From assembly GCF_030499575.1 (NCBI RefSeq), contig NZ_JASTLC010000003.1:148373-212372 (forward strand): a DNA stretch of 64,000 nucleotides. Reading direction: 5' to 3'. The notes under the pieces are model-generated. The model saw only the letters and a list, made by a program, of their open reading frames with translations. It had not been told where the DNA came from and ran no database searches. Each line of letters opens with the position of its first letter. Position 1 is the first letter of the stretch. Origin of the DNA: Streptomyces sp. DG2A-72 (GTDB taxonomy: Bacteria; Actinomycetota; Actinomycetes; Streptomycetales; Streptomycetaceae). Below are positions 33,397 to 42,375 of the stretch, in pieces. The position numbers and the translations under genes are program-made.

Positions 33397-33611
33397 TGAA
33401 ACCGCCGCGCCACCGGCTCGTTCCCACGAATGTGGCCGCGCTCGCCGTGGGGGTGTCCGAAGCGACCATCCGGAAGTGGGTGAGCCGCGGGAAGATCACT
33501 CGCTACGGCGCACCGAACTGCCCCTCGGAGTTCGACATCGACGAGCTCACGGAGATCGCCATGCGGCGCCGCCCCTGCCCGCCGCGCCGCCCGGTGACGG
33601 CTCAGCACTAA
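33393..33611 (+). CDS. Small helix-turn-helix protein (OvmW/excisionase-like)
   Basis: A 72-residue protein made almost entirely of one DNA-binding motif: VAALAVGVSEATIRKWVSRG followed by KITRYG, as in MerR/excisionase-type winged helices. It overlaps the preceding Cys-rich gene by four bases, so the pair should act together, the larger protein perhaps as effector or partner. It is followed by a GC-rich hairpin (33618-33643). It could regulate creE or the mevalonate operon on either side, but no operator can be assigned. Confidence 0.75.
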   Translation: MMKPPRHRLVPTNVAALAVGVSEATIRKWVSRGKITRYGAPNCPSEFDIDELTEIAMRRRPCPPRRPVTAQH

Positions 33612-33617
33612 AACACC

Positions 33618-33643
33618 CCCGGCCCTGACGCCACCGGGCCGGG
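33618..33643 (+). terminator. Hairpin terminator after the OvmZ/HTH pair
   Basis: The arms CCCGGCCC and GGGCCGGG with a 10-base loop lie 6 bases past the stop codon. Confidence 0.55.
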
Positions 33644-33885
33644 CAGCCGCGCATTCCTGCCGCCAGAATTCAGCAACCGCCAAAAGCGCACCCGCTTTCC
33701 GCGGTCTCGATCTCCACGAAAGAGGTCCGGGCATGGACCGGAGCCGGCACCGGCGAAAGCACCGCCGGGGCAGTGACTTCTTTTCGGCGATCCCCCACGA
33801 GGCGGCACCGGTCGACCCGGCAGGCCTTTCGGCCTGCCCGTTTCGGCGCGGCGAAACCCCCGCATGCGAGCCTATCCCGCCCGAA
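33644..33885. other. Intergenic, nothing recognised
   Basis: About 240 bases lie between the HTH-gene terminator and promoter module 3. No gene is seen. Confidence 0.5.
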
Positions 33886-33980
33886 GTGACCCACATCACT
33901 TTCTGGCGGTCTTGGCGCGCGGGCGGCCCCGTGTCACTATCAACGCACGTCCCCCCTGCCCGAAAACTGTTACGGGGCAG
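33886..33980 (+). promoter_or_regulatory. Conserved biosynthetic promoter module 3 (mevalonate operon)
   Basis: On the plus strand there is GTGACCCACATCAC (33886-33899), TTGGCG (33912-33917), a 17-base spacer, CACTAT (33935-33940), and the 25-base palindrome CTGCCC...AACTGTT...GGGCAG (33956-33980). It matches the elements at 21782-21877 and 5963-6056. It lies about 235 bases upstream of the mevalonate kinase start. Confidence 0.75.
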
Positions 33981-34213
33981 TGGATTGGGTGACGTGTCCG
34001 CGCGTGAGCACCAGCCGGACCGGATCCCTGAGCGTACGGCACCGGCTTTCTTTCACAAAGCCGTCGATGCCTCCTCACCTCACCGAGCTCCGTGCTGCGC
34101 GCCGTGGTTGCCGCCGCGTGCGGCTCGGTGAGTGTGCTGATCCCTGCAACGCCTGATGCAAGGAATGACGCCCCGCCGCATTCCTTCCGAGAAATCTGGA
34201 CGATGCGATCTCA

Positions 34214-35251
34214 ATGCAGAAACAACAAGGGGAGCTGAGTGCGTTGACTCTACCGACCTCAGTGGAGGGGGTTTCGGAAAACCATCGGGCTCGCTCCGTC
34301 GGCATCGGCCGCGCCCACGCCAAGGCCGTCCTGCTGGGTGAGCACGCGGTCGTGTACGGGAGCGCGGCGCTCGCTCTGCCGGTTCCGCAGCTGACGGCCA
34401 CGGCGAGCGCCGGATGGTCTTCCAACGCCTTTGACACCCAGGGCGAGTTGTCCTTCACCATGACCGGCTCCGCCTCGAGGGCGGTGGTGACGCAGGCCTC
34501 CGACGGGCTGCGGCGGCTGGCCGCCGCCTTCACCGCACGCATGGGCGTGCCGGGCCGGCCCCACCTCGACGTGATCCTCGACGGCGCCATCCCGCCCGGC
34601 CGCGGGCTCGGCTCCAGCGCCGCGAACTCGCGGGCGATCGTCCTGGCCCTGGCCGATCTCTTCGGCCGCGACATGACGCAGAGCGCGGCGTTCGACCTGG
34701 TGCAGACGGCCGAGAACGTGACGCACGGCCGGGCCAGCGGCGTCGATGCCATGACCGTCGGCGCATCGGCCCCCCTGCGGTTCCAGGCGGGCAGGGCCCG
34801 GGAGTTGAGCATCGGCTGCGACGGCCTGTTCATCATCGCCGACAGCGGCACCGCGGGCAGCACCAAGGAAGCGGTCGAGCTGCTGCGTGCGGGATTCGAG
34901 CGCCGGGCAGGAGCGCAGGAGCGGTTTGTGCGCCGCGCCGCGCAGCTCGTCTGCGAGGCCGAGCAGGCTCTCGCCGCGGGCGAGGCGGCCGAACTGGGCC
35001 TGCGGCTGACCGGCTACCACGAACTGCTGCGTGCGGCCGGCCTCAGTACCGGCCGGATCGACGCGATGGTCCAGGCCGCGCTCACGGCAGGCAGCCTCGG
35101 CGCCAAGATCACCGGGGGTGGGCTGGGCGGCTGCGTCCTGGCCCTGACCCAGCCGGAGCGGGCCAGGCAGGTCGCCCGGCAGCTGCACGAAGCCGGCGCC
35201 GTCCAGACGTGGGTCGTGCCGCTGAGGAGGCTCGCCGGCCATGCGCGCTGA
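34214..35251 (+). CDS. mvk: Mevalonate kinase
   Basis: A 345-residue GHMP kinase that phosphorylates mevalonate. Motif 1 is AKAVLLGEHAVVYG, the ATP-binding loop is IPPGRGLGSSAANSRA, and motif 3 is KITGGGLGGC. The start MQKQQGELSALTLPTS agrees closely with the mevalonate kinase of the CL190 naphterpin producer as I recall it. This supports the ATG at 34214, although an in-frame TTG at 34244 has the better Shine-Dalgarno (AAGGGGAG). It is the first gene of a seven-gene mevalonate operon and is preceded by promoter module 3. Confidence 0.96.
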   Translation: MQKQQGELSALTLPTSVEGVSENHRARSVGIGRAHAKAVLLGEHAVVYGSAALALPVPQLTATASAGWSSNAFDTQGELSFTMTGSASRAVVTQASDGLRRLAAAFTARMGVPGRPHLDVILDGAIPPGRGLGSSAANSRAIVLALADLFGRDMTQSAAFDLVQTAENVTHGRASGVDAMTVGASAPLRFQAGRARELSIGCDGLFIIADSGTAGSTKEAVELLRAGFERRAGAQERFVRRAAQLVCEAEQALAAGEAAELGLRLTGYHELLRAAGLSTGRIDAMVQAALTAGSLGAKITGGGLGGCVLALTQPERARQVARQLHEAGAVQTWVVPLRRLAGHAR

Positions 35252-36293
35252 ACAGCCGGCCACGCCGGCGGCAGGGCAGGACACACACGGCGCGGGCGAG
35301 GCCACGGCCGTCGCGCACCCGAACATCGCGCTGATCAAGTACTGGGGCAAGCGGGACGAGCAGCTGTTCCTGCCCCGGACCGACAGCCTGTCGATGACGT
35401 TGGACATCTTCCCGACGACCACCCGCGTCCGGCTCGCCCCCGAGGCGGAGCAGGACGCGGTCACGCTGGGCGGCCTGCCCGCGACGGGTGAGGCCGAGCG
35501 CCGCATCGTCGCGTTCCTGGACCTGGTGCGGCAGCGGGCCGGGGCGGGGCAGCGGGCCGTCGTCGACACCGAGAACACCGTCCCCACCGGGGCCGGGCTC
35601 GCGTCCTCCGCCAGCGGGTTCGCCGCTCTCGCCGTCGCCGCCGCCGCCGCGTACGGGCTCACTCTCGACGCCACCGCGCTGTCGCGCCTGGCCCGGCGCG
35701 GGTCCGGGTCGGCATCGCGGTCGCTCTTCGGCGGCTTCGCCGTCTGGCACGCCGGGACGCGCACCGGCACGGCCACGGAGGCGGACGTGAGCTCGTACGC
35801 CGCACCGGTGCGCACCGCCGGCCTCGACCCGGCGCTGGTCATCGCGGTGGTCAACGCCGGGCCCAAGGCCATCTCCAGCCGTGAGGCGATGCGCCGGACC
35901 GTCGACACCTCCCCGCTGTACGAGCCGTGGGCCCACTCCAGCACCGGCGACCTGGCCGACATGCGGGCGGCGCTCAGCCGCGGCGACCTGGAGGCGGTCG
36001 GGGAGATCGCGGAGCGCAACGCGCTCGGTATGCACGCGACCATGCTGGCGGCGCGCCCGGCGGTGCGCTACCTGTCGCCGGCCACGCTCACCGTGCTGGA
36101 CAGCGTGCTGCAGCTCAGGGCCGACGGCGTCGCGGCCTACGCGACGATGGACGCCGGGCCGAACGTCAAGGTGCTGTGCCGGCGCGCGGATGCGGACAAG
36201 GTGGCCGCGGTGGTGCGCACCGCCGCCGCGGGCGGCTCGGTGCACATCGCCGGGCCGGGGCCCGGTGCCCGCCTGCTGAACGAGGGCGGATGA
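35241..36293 (+). CDS. mvaD: Diphosphomevalonate decarboxylase
   Basis: A 350-residue GHMP-superfamily enzyme that converts mevalonate diphosphate to IPP with ATP. It carries the family signature NIALIKYWGKRD near residues 29-40, the phosphate loop PTGAGLASSASGFAALAVAA and the C-terminal TMDAGPNVKVLC. The start overlaps the mevalonate kinase stop by 11 bases, showing translational coupling. It is part of the operon that supplies IPP to the prenyl diphosphate synthase at 15308-16378. Confidence 0.96.
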   Translation: MRAEQPATPAAGQDTHGAGEATAVAHPNIALIKYWGKRDEQLFLPRTDSLSMTLDIFPTTTRVRLAPEAEQDAVTLGGLPATGEAERRIVAFLDLVRQRAGAGQRAVVDTENTVPTGAGLASSASGFAALAVAAAAAYGLTLDATALSRLARRGSGSASRSLFGGFAVWHAGTRTGTATEADVSSYAAPVRTAGLDPALVIAVVNAGPKAISSREAMRRTVDTSPLYEPWAHSSTGDLADMRAALSRGDLEAVGEIAERNALGMHATMLAARPAVRYLSPATLTVLDSVLQLRADGVAAYATMDAGPNVKVLCRRADADKVAAVVRTAAAGGSVHIAGPGPGARLLNEGG

Positions 36294-37408
36294 TGACGCG
36301 CCGGCGATCGGTTGTGCGGCGCGCGCCGGGCAAGCTGTTCGTCGCGGGCGAGTACGCGGTGGTGGAGCCCGGCAACCCGGCGATCCTGGTGGCGGTCGAC
36401 CGCTACCTCACCGTCACCGTGTCCGGCCGGGCCCAATCCGGCGTCGTGATCTCCTCCGACCTCGGCCCGCGCGGGGTGCGCTGGCAATGGCGCGGCGGCC
36501 GGCTCGACGTGTACGGCGAACAGGACGAGCAGCGTGCCCGCGACGCGCTGGCCCATGTGGTGTCCGCGATCGAGACCGTGGGCGAGCTGCTGGCCGAACG
36601 CGGCCTGCCCGTGCCCGCGTTGGACGTCTCGGTCAGCAGCGCCCTGCACGAGGGCGGCAGGAAGTACGGCCTGGGCTCGAGCGGCGCGGTGACCGTGGCG
36701 AGCGTCGCGGCCGTGGCGGCGTACTGCGGCCTCGGCCTGTCGCGCGAGGCCCGGTTCCGCCTGGCCATGCTCGCCACGGCCCGGCTCGACCCGAAGGGCT
36801 CCGGCGGTGATCTCGCCGCCGGCACCTGGGGCGGCTGGATCGCGTACCAGGCACCCGACCGGGACGCGGTGCTCGACCTGGCGCGCCGCCGGGGCGTCCA
36901 GGAGGCGCTGCGCGCGCCCTGGCCGGGTTTCGCGGTACGCCGGCTGCCGCCCCCCAGCGGCCTGTGCCTGCAGGTCGGCTGGAGCGGAAACCCGGCCTCC
37001 ACCGCGTCCCTGGTGTCCGGGCTGCACCGGCAAACCTGGCGGGGCAGCGCCTTGCACCACACGTTCATCAAGACCACCACCGACGTGGTGCGCGCCGCGA
37101 TCGGCGCGCTCGAGGCCGGCGACGGGAAGGGCCTGCTGCACCAGATCCGCCGGGCCCGCCACGAGCTGGCCCGCCTCGACGACGAGGTCGGCCTGGGCAT
37201 CTTCACCAGCGAGCTGACGGCACTGTGCGACGCCGCCGAGGGCGTCGGCGGCGCGGCCAAGCCCTCGGGAGCAGGCGGTGGCGACTGCGGCATCGCCCTG
37301 CTGGACCCGGGCGCCCCGCACGACATCGCGCACGTACACAGGCGGTGGGCCGCGGCCGGGGTGCTGCCCCTGCCGATGCGTCCCGCCCCGGAAGGGAACG
37401 AGGAATGA
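36290..37408 (+). CDS. mvaK2: Phosphomevalonate kinase
   Basis: A 372-residue GHMP kinase. It has APGKLFVAGEYAVVEPGNPA at the N-terminus, the ATP loop KYGLGSSGAVTVA (~124-136) and the C-terminal AKPSGAGGGDCG. It phosphorylates 5-phosphomevalonate. The start at 36290 gives an ATGA overlap with the decarboxylase; a second ATG at 36293 is adjacent. The gene order kinase, decarboxylase, phosphokinase, isomerase equals that of the CL190 operon. Confidence 0.96.
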   Translation: MMTRRRSVVRRAPGKLFVAGEYAVVEPGNPAILVAVDRYLTVTVSGRAQSGVVISSDLGPRGVRWQWRGGRLDVYGEQDEQRARDALAHVVSAIETVGELLAERGLPVPALDVSVSSALHEGGRKYGLGSSGAVTVASVAAVAAYCGLGLSREARFRLAMLATARLDPKGSGGDLAAGTWGGWIAYQAPDRDAVLDLARRRGVQEALRAPWPGFAVRRLPPPSGLCLQVGWSGNPASTASLVSGLHRQTWRGSALHHTFIKTTTDVVRAAIGALEAGDGKGLLHQIRRARHELARLDDEVGLGIFTSELTALCDAAEGVGGAAKPSGAGGGDCGIALLDPGAPHDIAHVHRRWAAAGVLPLPMRPAPEGNEE

Positions 37409-38496
37409 GCGCTTCACGCAAGGACGACCACGTCCGGCTCGCCATGGAGCAGCAGCATGCTCACACCGGACACAACCAGTTCGACGAGGTGTCGTTCGTC
37501 CACCACGCCCTGGCCGGCATCGACCGGCCGGAGGTGTCCCTGGCCACGACCTTCGCCGGCATCACCTGGCAGGCGCCGCTCTACATCAACGCGATGACCG
37601 GCGGCAGCGTCAAGACCGGTGCCATCAACCGGGATCTGGCCACCGCCGCCCGGGAGACGGGGCTGGCCATCGCGTCGGGATCCATGCACGCCTACTTCAA
37701 GGACCCCGGCTGCGCGGACACCTTCCGGGTCCTGCGCCGGCACAACCCGCACGGGTTCGTCCTGGCGAACGTCAATGCCACCTGCTCGGTCGACAACGCG
37801 CGGCGCGCCATCGACCTGCTCCAGGCCAACGCCCTGCAGATCCACATCAACACCGCCCAGGAAACGCCCATGCCGGAGGGCGACCGGTCGTTCGCGTCCT
37901 GGCCCGGGCAGATCGAGAAGATCGCGGCGTCCGTCGACGTCCCCGTGATCGTCAAGGAGGTCGGCAACGGGCTGAGCCGGCAGACCGTCCTGCGGCTTGC
38001 GAACCTGGGGGTGCGCGCGGCGGATCTCAGCGGCCGGGGCGGCACGGACTTCGCCCGCATCGAGAACGGCCGCCGCGAACTCGCCGACTACGCCTTCCTG
38101 CACGGCTGGGGGCAGTCCACCGCCGCCTGTCTGCTGGACGCGAGCGATGCCGGCCTGCCCGTCCTGGCCTCCGGGGGGGTGCGCCACCCCCTGGACGTCG
38201 CCCGCGCGCTGGCGCTCGGCGCCGTTGCCGTCGGCTCGTCCGGGGGCTTCCTGCGCACCCTGCTCGACCACGACGTCTTTGCGCTGATCGCGCAGATCTC
38301 TAGGTGGCTCGACCAGCTCGCGGCACTGCAGACCATGCTCGGCGCGCGTACCCCCGCCGACCTCACCCGCTGCGACCTGCTGCTGCACGGCACCCTGCGC
38401 AACTTCTGCGCCGACCGGGGCATCGACACACGGCGGCTCGCCCAGCGTTCCAGCTCCATCGACGCCCTTACCGAGATGACGGGAAGCACACGATGA
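37405..38496 (+). CDS. fni: Isopentenyl-diphosphate delta-isomerase, type 2 (FMN)
   Basis: A 363-residue FMN- and NADPH-dependent isomerase interconverting IPP and DMAPP. This is the same length as the founding enzyme from Streptomyces CL190. Typical features are the N-terminal RKDDHVRLAMEQQ, INAMTGGS, HINTAQETPMPEGDR with the metal-binding Glu, and the phosphate-binding SGRGGTDFARIEN and ASGGVRHPLD. The ATGA overlaps with both neighbours keep it in strict translational coupling. It provides the DMAPP starter for prenyl chain synthesis. Confidence 0.97.
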   Translation: MSASRKDDHVRLAMEQQHAHTGHNQFDEVSFVHHALAGIDRPEVSLATTFAGITWQAPLYINAMTGGSVKTGAINRDLATAARETGLAIASGSMHAYFKDPGCADTFRVLRRHNPHGFVLANVNATCSVDNARRAIDLLQANALQIHINTAQETPMPEGDRSFASWPGQIEKIAASVDVPVIVKEVGNGLSRQTVLRLANLGVRAADLSGRGGTDFARIENGRRELADYAFLHGWGQSTAACLLDASDAGLPVLASGGVRHPLDVARALALGAVAVGSSGGFLRTLLDHDVFALIAQISRWLDQLAALQTMLGARTPADLTRCDLLLHGTLRNFCADRGIDTRRLAQRSSSIDALTEMTGSTR

Positions 38497-39554
38497 CCGA
38501 AGCACACGCGATAGCCGGGGTCCCGATGAAGTGGGTGGGGCCCCTTCGTATTTCCGGGAACGTCGCCACCACCGAGACCCACGTGCCGCTGGCCACCTAC
38601 GAGTCGCCGCTGTGGCCCTCCGTGGGCCGGGGGGCGAAGGTGTCCAGGCTGGCCGAGCAGGGCATCGTCGCCACCCTCGTCGACGAGCGGATGACCCGTT
38701 CGGTGCTCGTCGAGGCCAGTAACGCGCAGACCGCGCACACCGCCGCGCGGATGATCGAGGCACGCATCGACGAGCTGCGCGAGGTGGTGCGCGGCTGCAG
38801 CAGGTTCGCCCAGCTGATCGGCATCCGGCACGAGATCACGGCCAACCTGCTGTTCATCCGGTTCGAGTTCTCCACCGGCGACGCCTCCGGGCACAACATG
38901 GCGACGCTGGCGTCCGACGCGCTGCTGGGGCACCTGCTGCAGACCGTTCCCGGCATCGCCTACGGATCGATCTCCGGGAACTACTGCACGGACAAGAAGG
39001 CCACCGCGATCAACGGCATCCTCGGCCGCGGCAAGAACGTGGTCACGGAACTGCTCGTGCCGCGGGAGGTGGTGGAGGGCGTCCTGCACACGACGGCCGC
39101 GAAGATCGTCGAGCTGAACATCCGCAAGAACCTGCTCGGCACCCTGCTCGCCGGCGGTATCCGCTCGGCGAACGCCCACTACGCGAACATGCTGCTCGCG
39201 TTCTACCTGGCCACGGGCCAGGACGCGGCCAACATCATCGAAGGCTCGCAGGGCGTCGTCATGGCCGAGGACCGCGGCGGCGACCTCTATTTCTCCTGCA
39301 CGCTGCCCAACCTGATCGTGGGCTCCGTCGGCAACGGCAAGGGCCTCGCCTTCGTGGAGACGAACCTGACCCGGCTCGGCTGCCGGGCCGAGCGTGCGCC
39401 CGGCGAGAACGCGCGCCGGCTCGCCGTCATCGCCGCGGCCACCGTGCTGTGCGGTGAACTCTCGCTGCTCGCGGCCCAGACGAACCCCGGTGAACTCATG
39501 CGCGCGCACGTGGCGCTGGAACGCGACAACACGACCGTAAAGGTAGGTGCATAG
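38493..39554 (+). CDS. mvaA: HMG-CoA reductase (class I-like, NADPH)
   Basis: A 353-residue soluble HMG-CoA reductase making mevalonate. Visible active-site stretches are ETHVPLATYESPLWPSVGRG (catalytic Glu), FEFSTGDASGHNM (catalytic Asp region) and NYCTDKKATAING (catalytic Lys). It lacks the membrane anchor of eukaryotic enzymes, and the length equals that of the CL190 enzyme. ATGA overlap with the isomerase gene. It commits carbon to the mevalonate pathway dedicated to this cluster. Confidence 0.97.
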   Translation: MTEAHAIAGVPMKWVGPLRISGNVATTETHVPLATYESPLWPSVGRGAKVSRLAEQGIVATLVDERMTRSVLVEASNAQTAHTAARMIEARIDELREVVRGCSRFAQLIGIRHEITANLLFIRFEFSTGDASGHNMATLASDALLGHLLQTVPGIAYGSISGNYCTDKKATAINGILGRGKNVVTELLVPREVVEGVLHTTAAKIVELNIRKNLLGTLLAGGIRSANAHYANMLLAFYLATGQDAANIIEGSQGVVMAEDRGGDLYFSCTLPNLIVGSVGNGKGLAFVETNLTRLGCRAERAPGENARRLAVIAAATVLCGELSLLAAQTNPGELMRAHVALERDNTTVKVGA

Positions 39555-39556
39555 GC

Positions 39557-40726
39557 ATGTCCCTCTCCATCGGAATACACGATCTGTCGTTCGCGACAGC
39601 CGAGTTCGTCCTGCCGCACACGGCACTGGCCGCCTACAACGGCACCGAGATCGGCAAATACCATGTGGGCATCGGCCAGGAGTCGATGAGCATTCCGGCC
39701 GCCGACGAGGACATCGTGACCATGGGGGCGGCGGCGGCCGCGCCCGTCATCGCCCGGCACGGCAGCGACCGGATCCGCACGGTCGTGTTCGCCACCGAGT
39801 CCTCCATCGACCAGGCGAAGTCGGCCGGTGTGTACGTCCATTCCCTGCTCCAGCTGCCCTCGGCCACCCGGGTCGTGGAGCTGAAGCAGGCCTGCTACGG
39901 GGCGACGGCGGCCCTGCAGTTCGCCATCGGCCTGGTACGGCGTGATCCCGCGCAGCAGGTCCTCGTGATCGCCAGCGACGTCTCCAAGTACGAGCTGGAC
40001 AGCCCCGGTGAGGCCACCCAGGGCGCGGCGGCGGTGGCCATGCTGGTCGGCGCGGATCCCGCCCTGGTGCGCATCGAGGACCCCTCCGGCCTGTTCACCG
40101 CCGACGTCATGGACTTCTGGCGGCCCAACTACCGGGATGCGGCCCTGGTCGACGGGCAGGAGTCCATCAACGCGTATCTGCAGGCCGTCGAGGGCACCTG
40201 GAAGGACTACGCGGAGCAGGGCGGCCGCACGCTCGAGGAGTTCGCCGCGTTCTGCTACCACCAGCCGTTCACGAAGATGGCCTACAAGGCGCACCGCCAC
40301 CTGCTGAACTACTGCGGCTACGACACCGACAAGGACGACATCGCGCGCGCCATCGCCCGCACCACGGCCTACAACACCGTGATCGGCAACAGCTACACCG
40401 CGTCGGTGTACCTCGCCCTCGCCGCGCTGCTCGACCAGGCAGACGACCTGACCGGCCGGCCCGTCGGCTTGTTCAGCTACGGCTCCGGCAGCGTCGCCGA
40501 GTTCTTCGCCGCCACCGTGGTCGCCGGCTACCGCGAGCACCTGCGCACCGGGCAGAACCGCCAGGCGATCGCCCGGCGCAAGCCCGTCGACTACGCCGGC
40601 TACCGCGCGCTGCACGCGCGGTCCTTCCCGACCGACGGCGGCCACCACGCCACCGAGGCACAGACCACCGGGCCCTTCCGGCTGGCCGGGCTCAGCGGCC
40701 ACAAGCGCCTCTACCAGACGCGCTAG
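39557..40726 (+). CDS. mvaS: HMG-CoA synthase
   Basis: A 389-residue thiolase-fold enzyme condensing acetyl-CoA with acetoacetyl-CoA. The catalytic Glu lies in FATESSIDQAKS, the acyl-accepting Cys in ELKQACYGATAAL (~residue 111-115) and the conserved His in CYHQPFTKMAYKAH. It starts 2 bases after the reductase stop and ends 14 bases before a strong hairpin (40740-40790). The hairpin partly separates it from the NphT7 gene. Confidence 0.97.
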   Translation: MSLSIGIHDLSFATAEFVLPHTALAAYNGTEIGKYHVGIGQESMSIPAADEDIVTMGAAAAAPVIARHGSDRIRTVVFATESSIDQAKSAGVYVHSLLQLPSATRVVELKQACYGATAALQFAIGLVRRDPAQQVLVIASDVSKYELDSPGEATQGAAAVAMLVGADPALVRIEDPSGLFTADVMDFWRPNYRDAALVDGQESINAYLQAVEGTWKDYAEQGGRTLEEFAAFCYHQPFTKMAYKAHRHLLNYCGYDTDKDDIARAIARTTAYNTVIGNSYTASVYLALAALLDQADDLTGRPVGLFSYGSGSVAEFFAATVVAGYREHLRTGQNRQAIARRKPVDYAGYRALHARSFPTDGGHHATEAQTTGPFRLAGLSGHKRLYQTR

Positions 40727-40739
40727 CAGCACCTTGAGC

Positions 40740-40790
40740 ACCCGTTGCGCTGCGTGGGCAGCCTTCTCGCGGGCTGCCCGCGCAACGGGT
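40740..40790 (+). terminator. Hairpin after HMG-CoA synthase
   Basis: The arms ACCCGTTGCGC...GGGCAGCC and GGGCTGCCCGCGCAACGGGT pair with a 5-base bulge and a short loop. It probably attenuates transcription before the last mevalonate gene. Confidence 0.65.
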
Positions 40791-40867
40791 CAGTCATGGC
40801 CGCATACCTGCCGGCCTTTCACACCTGTGTTCACAGACCCATTAAGGATTAAGGGGAGGGCACGCGC

Positions 40868-41902
40868 ATGAGGGATGTCAAGAACCTCGGTCCGGGTGCC
40901 GACGGGCCGGACCGGATCGTCGGCGCCATCGATGTCAGGATTCTCGGTACGGGCGCCTACGTGCCGCCAAGGGTCGTCTCCAACGACGAAGTCGGTGCGC
41001 CGGCCGGGGTGGACGACGCCTGGATCACCCGTAAGACCGCGATCCGCCAGCGGCGTTGGGCCGCCGTCGGGCAGGCCACCTCGGATCTGGCGACGGCCGC
41101 GGCGCGTGCCGCGATGGAGTCGGCCGGCATCACCGCCGAGCAGCTGTCCGTGATCGCGGTCGCCACGTCCACGCCGGACCGGCCCCAGCCGCCCACGGCG
41201 GCCTATGTCCAGCAAAACCTCGGCGCGGCCGGCACCGCGGCGTTCGACGTCAACGCGGTGTGTTCCGGCACGGTGTTCGCGCTCTCCGCGGTCGGCAGCG
41301 TGATCCTGCGGCGGGGCGGCTATGCGCTGGTCATCGGCGCGGACGTGTACTCGCGCATCCTGAACCCGGCCGACCGCAAGACGGTCGTGCTGTTCGGGGA
41401 CGGCGCCGGCGCGATGGTCCTGGGCACGACCGAGAAGGGCCCGCTCGTGCGGCATGTCGCGCTGCACACGTTCGGTGACCTCTCGGGCCTGATCCAGGTG
41501 CCCGCGGGCGGCAGCCGGCTGCCCCTGGACCGGGCCGGCCTCGACGCGGGCCTGCAGTACTTCGCGATGGACGGGCGGGAGGTGCGCCGCTTCGTCGTGG
41601 AGCAGCTGCCGCAGCTGGTCAAGGGATTCCTCCACGAGGCCGGTGTCGAGCCCGCCGACATCAGCCACGTCATCCCGCACCAGGCCAACGGCGTCATGCT
41701 CGACGAAGTCCTCACGGACCTGGCCATGCCCCGCGCCACCATGCACCGCACGCTGACCCACTACGGCAACACGGGAGCCGCCTCCATCCCGATCACCCTG
41801 GACGCGGCCGCCCGCGCGGGCGCCTTCCGCCCGGGCGAGCTGATCCTCCTGGCCGGCTTCGGCGGGGGCATGGCGGCGAGTTTCGCGCTGGTCGAATGGT
41901 GA
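40868..41902 (+). CDS. nphT7: Acetoacetyl-CoA synthase (NphT7-type KAS III homologue)
   Basis: A 344-residue KAS III-like enzyme that condenses acetyl-CoA with malonyl-CoA irreversibly, replacing thiolase as source of acetoacetyl-CoA. The triad is Cys in NAVCSGTVFAL, His in IPHQANGVMLDE and Asn in YGNTGAAS. The core from VRILGTGAYVP to the C-terminal FGGGMAASFALVEW is very similar to NphT7 of CL190. It has about 15-20 extra N-terminal residues. The ATG at 40868 follows AAGGGGAGGG. It is the last gene of the mevalonate group. Confidence 0.95.
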   Translation: MRDVKNLGPGADGPDRIVGAIDVRILGTGAYVPPRVVSNDEVGAPAGVDDAWITRKTAIRQRRWAAVGQATSDLATAAARAAMESAGITAEQLSVIAVATSTPDRPQPPTAAYVQQNLGAAGTAAFDVNAVCSGTVFALSAVGSVILRRGGYALVIGADVYSRILNPADRKTVVLFGDGAGAMVLGTTEKGPLVRHVALHTFGDLSGLIQVPAGGSRLPLDRAGLDAGLQYFAMDGREVRRFVVEQLPQLVKGFLHEAGVEPADISHVIPHQANGVMLDEVLTDLAMPRATMHRTLTHYGNTGAASIPITLDAAARAGAFRPGELILLAGFGGGMAASFALVEW

Positions 41903-42047
41903 AGAGGCCCTGGAAAACGGCTCAAGAGACAGTTGCACGGCCACCCGACGGCCTTCCTCGCATCATATTCTCCTCTCGTCGTGCTCCATTTGGCCGGTAC
42001 CTCCACATGAGCAACAGATCCCTGCTTCGGCAAGAAGGAAGTGGCAC

Positions 42048-42332
42048 ATGACAGGCAATCTGAAGCCCCTGGAGATCGTTCTGATAGTTGCTCTCATCGC
42101 GCTGCTTTTCGGCGCGAAGAAGCTCCCGGAAATGGCCCGGTCGCTCGGCAAGTCCGCTCGCATTCTCAAGAGCGAGGCCAAGGCGATGAAGAAGGACGAC
42201 GAGGCGGCGGCGACCGCGCACAACCCCGCTGAGGCCGCCGGGCAGGCCGCGCCCCGCACCCTGAAGGCCGCGCCAGGGGACGTGACGGGCTCCCGTGCGG
42301 TGACCGAGCCGCGCCACACCATCCACAGCTGA
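42048..42332 (+). CDS. tatA: TatA-family twin-arginine translocase subunit
   Basis: A 94-residue TatA. It has a single N-terminal transmembrane helix (LEIVLIVALIALLFGAKKLP) with the FGxKKLP hinge, the amphipathic helix RSLGKSARILKSEAKAMKK, then a polar tail containing APGDVTGSRAVTEP that is also typical of the streptomycete housekeeping TatA. It starts after GGAAG and sits 43 bases upstream of tatC, directly behind the mevalonate group. In Streptomyces tatAC lies elsewhere among housekeeping genes, so this is probably a paralogue tied to the cluster, whose haloperoxidases carry Tat signals. Confidence 0.93.
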   Translation: MTGNLKPLEIVLIVALIALLFGAKKLPEMARSLGKSARILKSEAKAMKKDDEAAATAHNPAEAAGQAAPRTLKAAPGDVTGSRAVTEPRHTIHS

Positions 42333-42375
42333 CGCCGCGTTCCGACGGCCGCCGCACGAGACGGAGGAACGTGGG

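Noticed and set aside
34244..35251. TTG at 34244 as start of mevalonate kinase
   Set aside because: Its Shine-Dalgarno is better, but the longer N-terminus from ATG 34214 matches the CL190 enzyme as remembered; kept as alternative only.
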